NCBI GenBank assembly: GCA_002414505.1
Contig: DHZF01000050.1
Span: 1-34,738 of the forward strand
Direction: 5' to 3'
DNA length: 34,738 nucleotides
DNA from: Hyphomonas sp. UBA5111
GTDB lineage: Bacteria; Pseudomonadota; Alphaproteobacteria; Caulobacterales; Hyphomonadaceae
Positions 32,391 to 34,738 of the stretch are shown in pieces (the first letter of the stretch is position 1; each line of letters opens with the position of its first letter). The notes below the pieces were generated by a model, which did no database searches, had not been told where the DNA came from, and worked only from the letters and a program-made list of their open reading frames with translations. The position numbers and the translations under genes were made by a program.

Positions 32391-33134
32391 ATGAATACCA
32401 TCCTCATTACCGGTTGCTCGTCCGGATTTGGCCTTGAAACGGCTCGTTACTTCCATGAGCATGGTTGGAACGTCATTGCCACCATGCGAACGCCTCGCGA
32501 AGATATTCTTCCGACTGATGACAGGTTGCGTGTTCTGCCGCTCGATGTGACGGATTCAGAAAGCATTGCGCAAGTGGTCAAGGTGGCAGGCCCGATCGAT
32601 GTGTTGGTCAACAATGCAGGAATCGGCTGGCTGAACGCGCTCGAAGGCAGTCCGATAGAAACCATTCGCGACATCTTTGAAACGAATACGTTCGGAACCA
32701 TGACAATGATGCAGGCGGTGTTGCCGCAGTTTCGCGAACGGAAGGCGGGTGTGATCGTGAATGTGACCTCCACTGTGACGTGGATGTCGTTGCCCTTGCT
32801 GTCAGTATATACAGCCAGCAAGGCGGCCGTGAACGCCTTCAGCGAGTCCGTCGCAATCGAACTCCGGCCGTTCAATGTGCGCGTCAACGTAGTTCTGCCC
32901 GGTCGCGCGCCGGAAACTCGCTTCGCTGATAATGCGATGGGGCGCATGAACGGTTTCCCTGAAGTCTATCAGGAGCTGGCTCAGAGCACGATGGAAGGCT
33001 GGGAGAAGGATACGTCGGAACTTACCAAGTCGATTGATGTGGCGGAGGCAATCTGGCGTGCCGTCACCGATCCGACGACCCCGTTTTTTGAGCCTGCCGG
33101 AGCCGATGCTGTCGCTTTGGGCAATTCGTCCTGA
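32391..33134 (+). CDS. Short-chain dehydrogenase/reductase (SDR)
   Basis: 247 residues of classical SDR type. Cofactor site TGCSSGFG (7-14), NNAGIGW (active-site wall), and catalytic Ser in VTSTVTW followed by YTASKAAV with Tyr and Lys of the tetrad. The R residue after MR in the first strand pair suggests NADP(H) preference, an inference. The substrate is unknown; these are commonly oxidoreductases for keto groups, controlled by cupin_6 AraC proteins. AGGAG precedes ATG by about 7 bases. By eye GC is about 53%, lower than in flanking genes. Confidence 0.9.
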   Translation: MNTILITGCSSGFGLETARYFHEHGWNVIATMRTPREDILPTDDRLRVLPLDVTDSESIAQVVKVAGPIDVLVNNAGIGWLNALEGSPIETIRDIFETNTFGTMTMMQAVLPQFRERKAGVIVNVTSTVTWMSLPLLSVYTASKAAVNAFSESVAIELRPFNVRVNVVLPGRAPETRFADNAMGRMNGFPEVYQELAQSTMEGWEKDTSELTKSIDVAEAIWRAVTDPTTPFFEPAGADAVALGNSS

Positions 33135-33142
33135 CCTGAGCC

Positions 33143-33236
33143 GGGCCCTGCCGCCGGCATAGCGCTGCGATCAGGCGGGGCCCACAATGTCGACTGAATG
33201 TTGCGAGGAGCGGCCCGCGCCGATATGACGGGCCGC
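33143..33236. other. Two GC-rich hairpins before the pseudouridine synthase gene
   Basis: GGGCCCTGCC (33143-33152) pairs with GGCGGGGCCC (33174-33183), one G-T pair, and GCGGCCCG (33210-33217) pairs with CGGGCCGC (33229-33236). Neither has a T run. They may slow or attenuate readthrough from the SDR gene. Confidence 0.4.
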
Positions 33237-33261
33237 AGTACATCAGGAGGCACGACACGCC

Positions 33262-34278
33262 ATGGCTTGGACCAAAACCTATTCCGGCGACGAGCCCTTG
33301 CGGATCAACAAATGGCTGGCGCTGGAAGGCGTGTGCTCACGCCGCGAAGCGGATTCCCTGATTGAGCAGGGGCTGGTGAAGGTCGACGGCGAAAAGGCGA
33401 TCTCGGGCCAGAAGATTGAGACAGGTCAGACGCTGGACCTCGCGCAGAAGGCGGCGCGGCGGCTCGACAACCAGCTTTCCATTCTGTTTCACAAGCCGGT
33501 TGGCATTGTTTCCGGCACACCAGAGGATGATGAAATCCCCGCTGTGCGTTTGATCACGGCGGAGAGCCTGTCCGGAAAGAGCCACGCCATTCCGGGCCGC
33601 TATAACAAGCTCGCGCCGCTCGGCCGGCTCGACAAGGATTCCCGAGGCCTGCTGATCCTGTCGGAAGACGGCGTGCTGGCGAAGGCGGTGATCGGCCCGG
33701 AAAGCCAGCTCGACAAGGAATACCTCGTCAAGGTGAAGGGCGACGTCACGCCGGAACGCCTCGACAAATTGCGCCACGGCCTTGAACTCGATGGCCGTCA
33801 GCTGAAGCCTGCCATCGTTGAGCAGGTGAAGCAGCAGGAGCTGAAATTCATCCTCAATGAGGGGCGCAACCGTCAGATCCGGCGCATGTGCCAACTGGTC
33901 GATCTGCGTGTGGTCGATCTGATGCGGGTGCGCGTTGGGCCGCTGGAACTGGCGGGCCTGCCGGAAGGCAAATGGCGCCCGATCAGCGGCCGCGAGCGCG
34001 AGGCCCTGTTGAAGGCCGATGCGCCGCGTCCGCGCAAGCCGAGGCCGGACAGACCGGATCGCCCAGCGCGGCCCGAGCGTAGCGACCGCCTCGACCGTCC
34101 GGCACGTTCTGAACGCCCTGATCGGTCCGGCAAACCGCCCCGTCGGCCTGATCGCCCGGATGCACGGGCTGGAGGAAAACCCGGTGCGCCATCCGGAGAG
34201 AAAACGGTCTCCCCGCTAAAGGGCGAGAAATTCAAGCGCACCAAGCTGAAACCCCGCAAGCGCACGCCCATCAAATGA
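33262..34278 (+). CDS. 23S rRNA pseudouridine synthase, RsuA/RluF family
   Basis: 338 residues. An S4 RNA-binding domain (about 12-60, RINKWLALEGVCSRREADSLI) precedes the catalytic domain. Asp124 in LGRLDKDSRGLLIL is the nucleophile-like catalytic aspartate. ILNEGRNRQIRRMCQLVDLRV is the second signature. The NRQIRRMC form and spacing resemble RluF (large-subunit helix 74), but RluB/RsuA are alternatives. After about residue 255 the protein has a basic low-complexity tail of repeated RPDRP/RPERS units followed by Lys-rich FKRTKLKPRKR, probably RNA- or ribosome-binding. The stop overlaps the gluconokinase ATG (ATGA). AGGAGG lies 10 bases before ATG. Confidence 0.92.
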   Translation: MAWTKTYSGDEPLRINKWLALEGVCSRREADSLIEQGLVKVDGEKAISGQKIETGQTLDLAQKAARRLDNQLSILFHKPVGIVSGTPEDDEIPAVRLITAESLSGKSHAIPGRYNKLAPLGRLDKDSRGLLILSEDGVLAKAVIGPESQLDKEYLVKVKGDVTPERLDKLRHGLELDGRQLKPAIVEQVKQQELKFILNEGRNRQIRRMCQLVDLRVVDLMRVRVGPLELAGLPEGKWRPISGREREALLKADAPRPRKPRPDRPDRPARPERSDRLDRPARSERPDRSGKPPRRPDRPDARAGGKPGAPSGEKTVSPLKGEKFKRTKLKPRKRTPIK

Positions 34279-34738
34279 GGGATCTTGTCATCATCATGGG
34301 CGTCGCGGGCAGCGGGAAATCCTCCATCGCCGAAGCCCTCTCCAAGGCCGAAGGCTGGCCTTTCGTGGAAGCGGATGTCCACCATTCCGCCGCCAATAAG
34401 GAGAAGATGGCCTCCGGCACACCCCTGACAGATGCAGATCGCGCCGACTGGGTGCGCAGCATGGGCGAGACCATGACCGCCATGCCGGAGGACCGGGTGG
34501 TCCTGGCCTGTTCGGCGCTCACGCCCTTTGTCCAGACAGGCCTGCGCGAGCGGAGCGGCCGAACTTGCCTGTTTGTCCTGCTGGACGTGCCAAAAGACGA
34601 GCTTGCGCGGCGGATTTCCTCGCGCGCCGACCATTTCATGCCGGTCTCGTTGCTCGACAGCCAGCTGGCCGCGCTGGTCCCGCCGGAAGACGTTATCCGG
34701 GTCGATGGTACGGCAGCTCCAATCGCTCTGGTTGAGGA
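34275..34738 (+). CDS. Gluconokinase, 3' end missing
   Basis: Only the first 154 codons lie in the window. The N-terminus MRDLVIIMGVAGSGKSSIA contains the Walker A P-loop (residues 9-16). ADVHHSAANKEKMASGTPLTDADRADW is the gluconate kinase signature in overlapping pieces: the HHSAANKEKM region and the PLTDADR segment. LACSALTPFVQTGLRE is the usual following motif. The enzyme phosphorylates D-gluconate to 6-phosphogluconate using ATP. It begins within the stop codon of the pseudouridine synthase gene (4-base overlap), so translation is probably coupled. Confidence 0.9.
   Translation, partial: MRDLVIIMGVAGSGKSSIAEALSKAEGWPFVEADVHHSAANKEKMASGTPLTDADRADWVRSMGETMTAMPEDRVVLACSALTPFVQTGLRERSGRTCLFVLLDVPKDELARRISSRADHFMPVSLLDSQLAALVPPEDVIRVDGTAAPIALVE

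Noticed and set aside
34020..34190. Repetitive GC-rich stretch at the end of the pseudouridine synthase gene, considered as a CRISPR or tandem DNA repeat
   Set aside because: The repeats are irregular at DNA level and encode mixed RPDRP/RPERS units in one frame, so it is protein low complexity.
1..34738. Scan for tRNA, rRNA, insertion sequences, integrases and phage genes
   Set aside because: No T-loop-like tRNA ends, no transposase motifs and no long terminal repeats were found by eye; a tRNAscan or Infernal run would be decisive.

Overview
The window is 34.7 kb of gene-dense, GC-rich chromosome. It most resembles a marine or aquatic alphaproteobacterium, and my best guess is the Hyphomonadaceae/Maricaulales neighbourhood. 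The reasons are family-level only: a HemB without zinc cysteines, an LdtR-like MarR regulator, a 590-residue DmdC/FadE-type acyl-CoA dehydrogenase, several lipoproteins with Ala/Pro/Glu-rich linkers, and short intergenic palindromic elements. There is no rRNA, tRNA, CRISPR array, insertion sequence, integrase or phage gene that I can see, so this looks like ordinary core chromosome with a few acquired or unusual patches.

Layout. 1-4.8 kb (+): the end of a beta-hydroxyacid dehydrogenase, a DUF389 membrane protein, two tandem 144-residue DUF1801 paralogs, a succinate-semialdehyde-type aldehyde dehydrogenase and a SlyD-like FKBP isomerase with a clear terminator. 4.9-7.0 kb (-): a small unknown protein that may be leaderless, a palindromic element, a flavodoxin-like protein and an FtrA/GlxA-type regulator. 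7.1-9.9 kb: an exported TPR protein, a PF10118 metal protein divergent from a TetR regulator with a near-perfect operator, and a low-GC DUF4303-like gene. 9.9-12.7 kb: GNAT and hemB (-), divergent from an isobutyryl-CoA-type dehydrogenase (+). 12.9-18.9 kb (+): a lipoprotein, a large secreted met-zincin protease, 3-hydroxyisobutyryl-CoA hydrolase, a palindrome-rich 359-base gap, an LdtR-like MarR regulator and an outer-membrane-type protein. 18.9-22.2 kb: a lipoprotein cytochrome c (-), divergent from mutL and a HAD phosphatase (+). 22.2-28.2 kb (-): a DUF/M15_3-like protein, a small lipoprotein, the Sua5-PaiB-FAD oxidase operon, a cytochrome b561-YceI fusion and a YceI lipoprotein. 28.3-31.3 kb: acyl-CoA dehydrogenase (+) and an MFS exporter (-). 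31.4-33.1 kb: AraC regulator (-) and SDR (+), lower in GC. 33.3 kb to the end (+): an RluF-like pseudouridine synthase with an Arg/Asp/Pro tail, overlapping a gluconokinase cut by the window edge.

How the genes fit together. Isobutyryl-CoA dehydrogenase and 3-hydroxyisobutyryl-CoA hydrolase are two steps of valine catabolism, with a beta-hydroxyacid dehydrogenase at the edge as a possible third. They are spread through the window rather than forming one operon. The b561-YceI fusion, YceI lipoprotein and lipoprotein cytochrome c point to envelope redox or isoprenoid-quinone handling. HemB, MutL, Sua5 and RluF are housekeeping functions.

I did not find a convincing new multi-gene system. The best leads are the palindromic intergenic regions (5412-5498, 16026-16073 and 17424-17546), the TetR operator over its own start codon, the b561-YceI fusion with its YceI neighbour, and the low-GC DUF4303-like gene.
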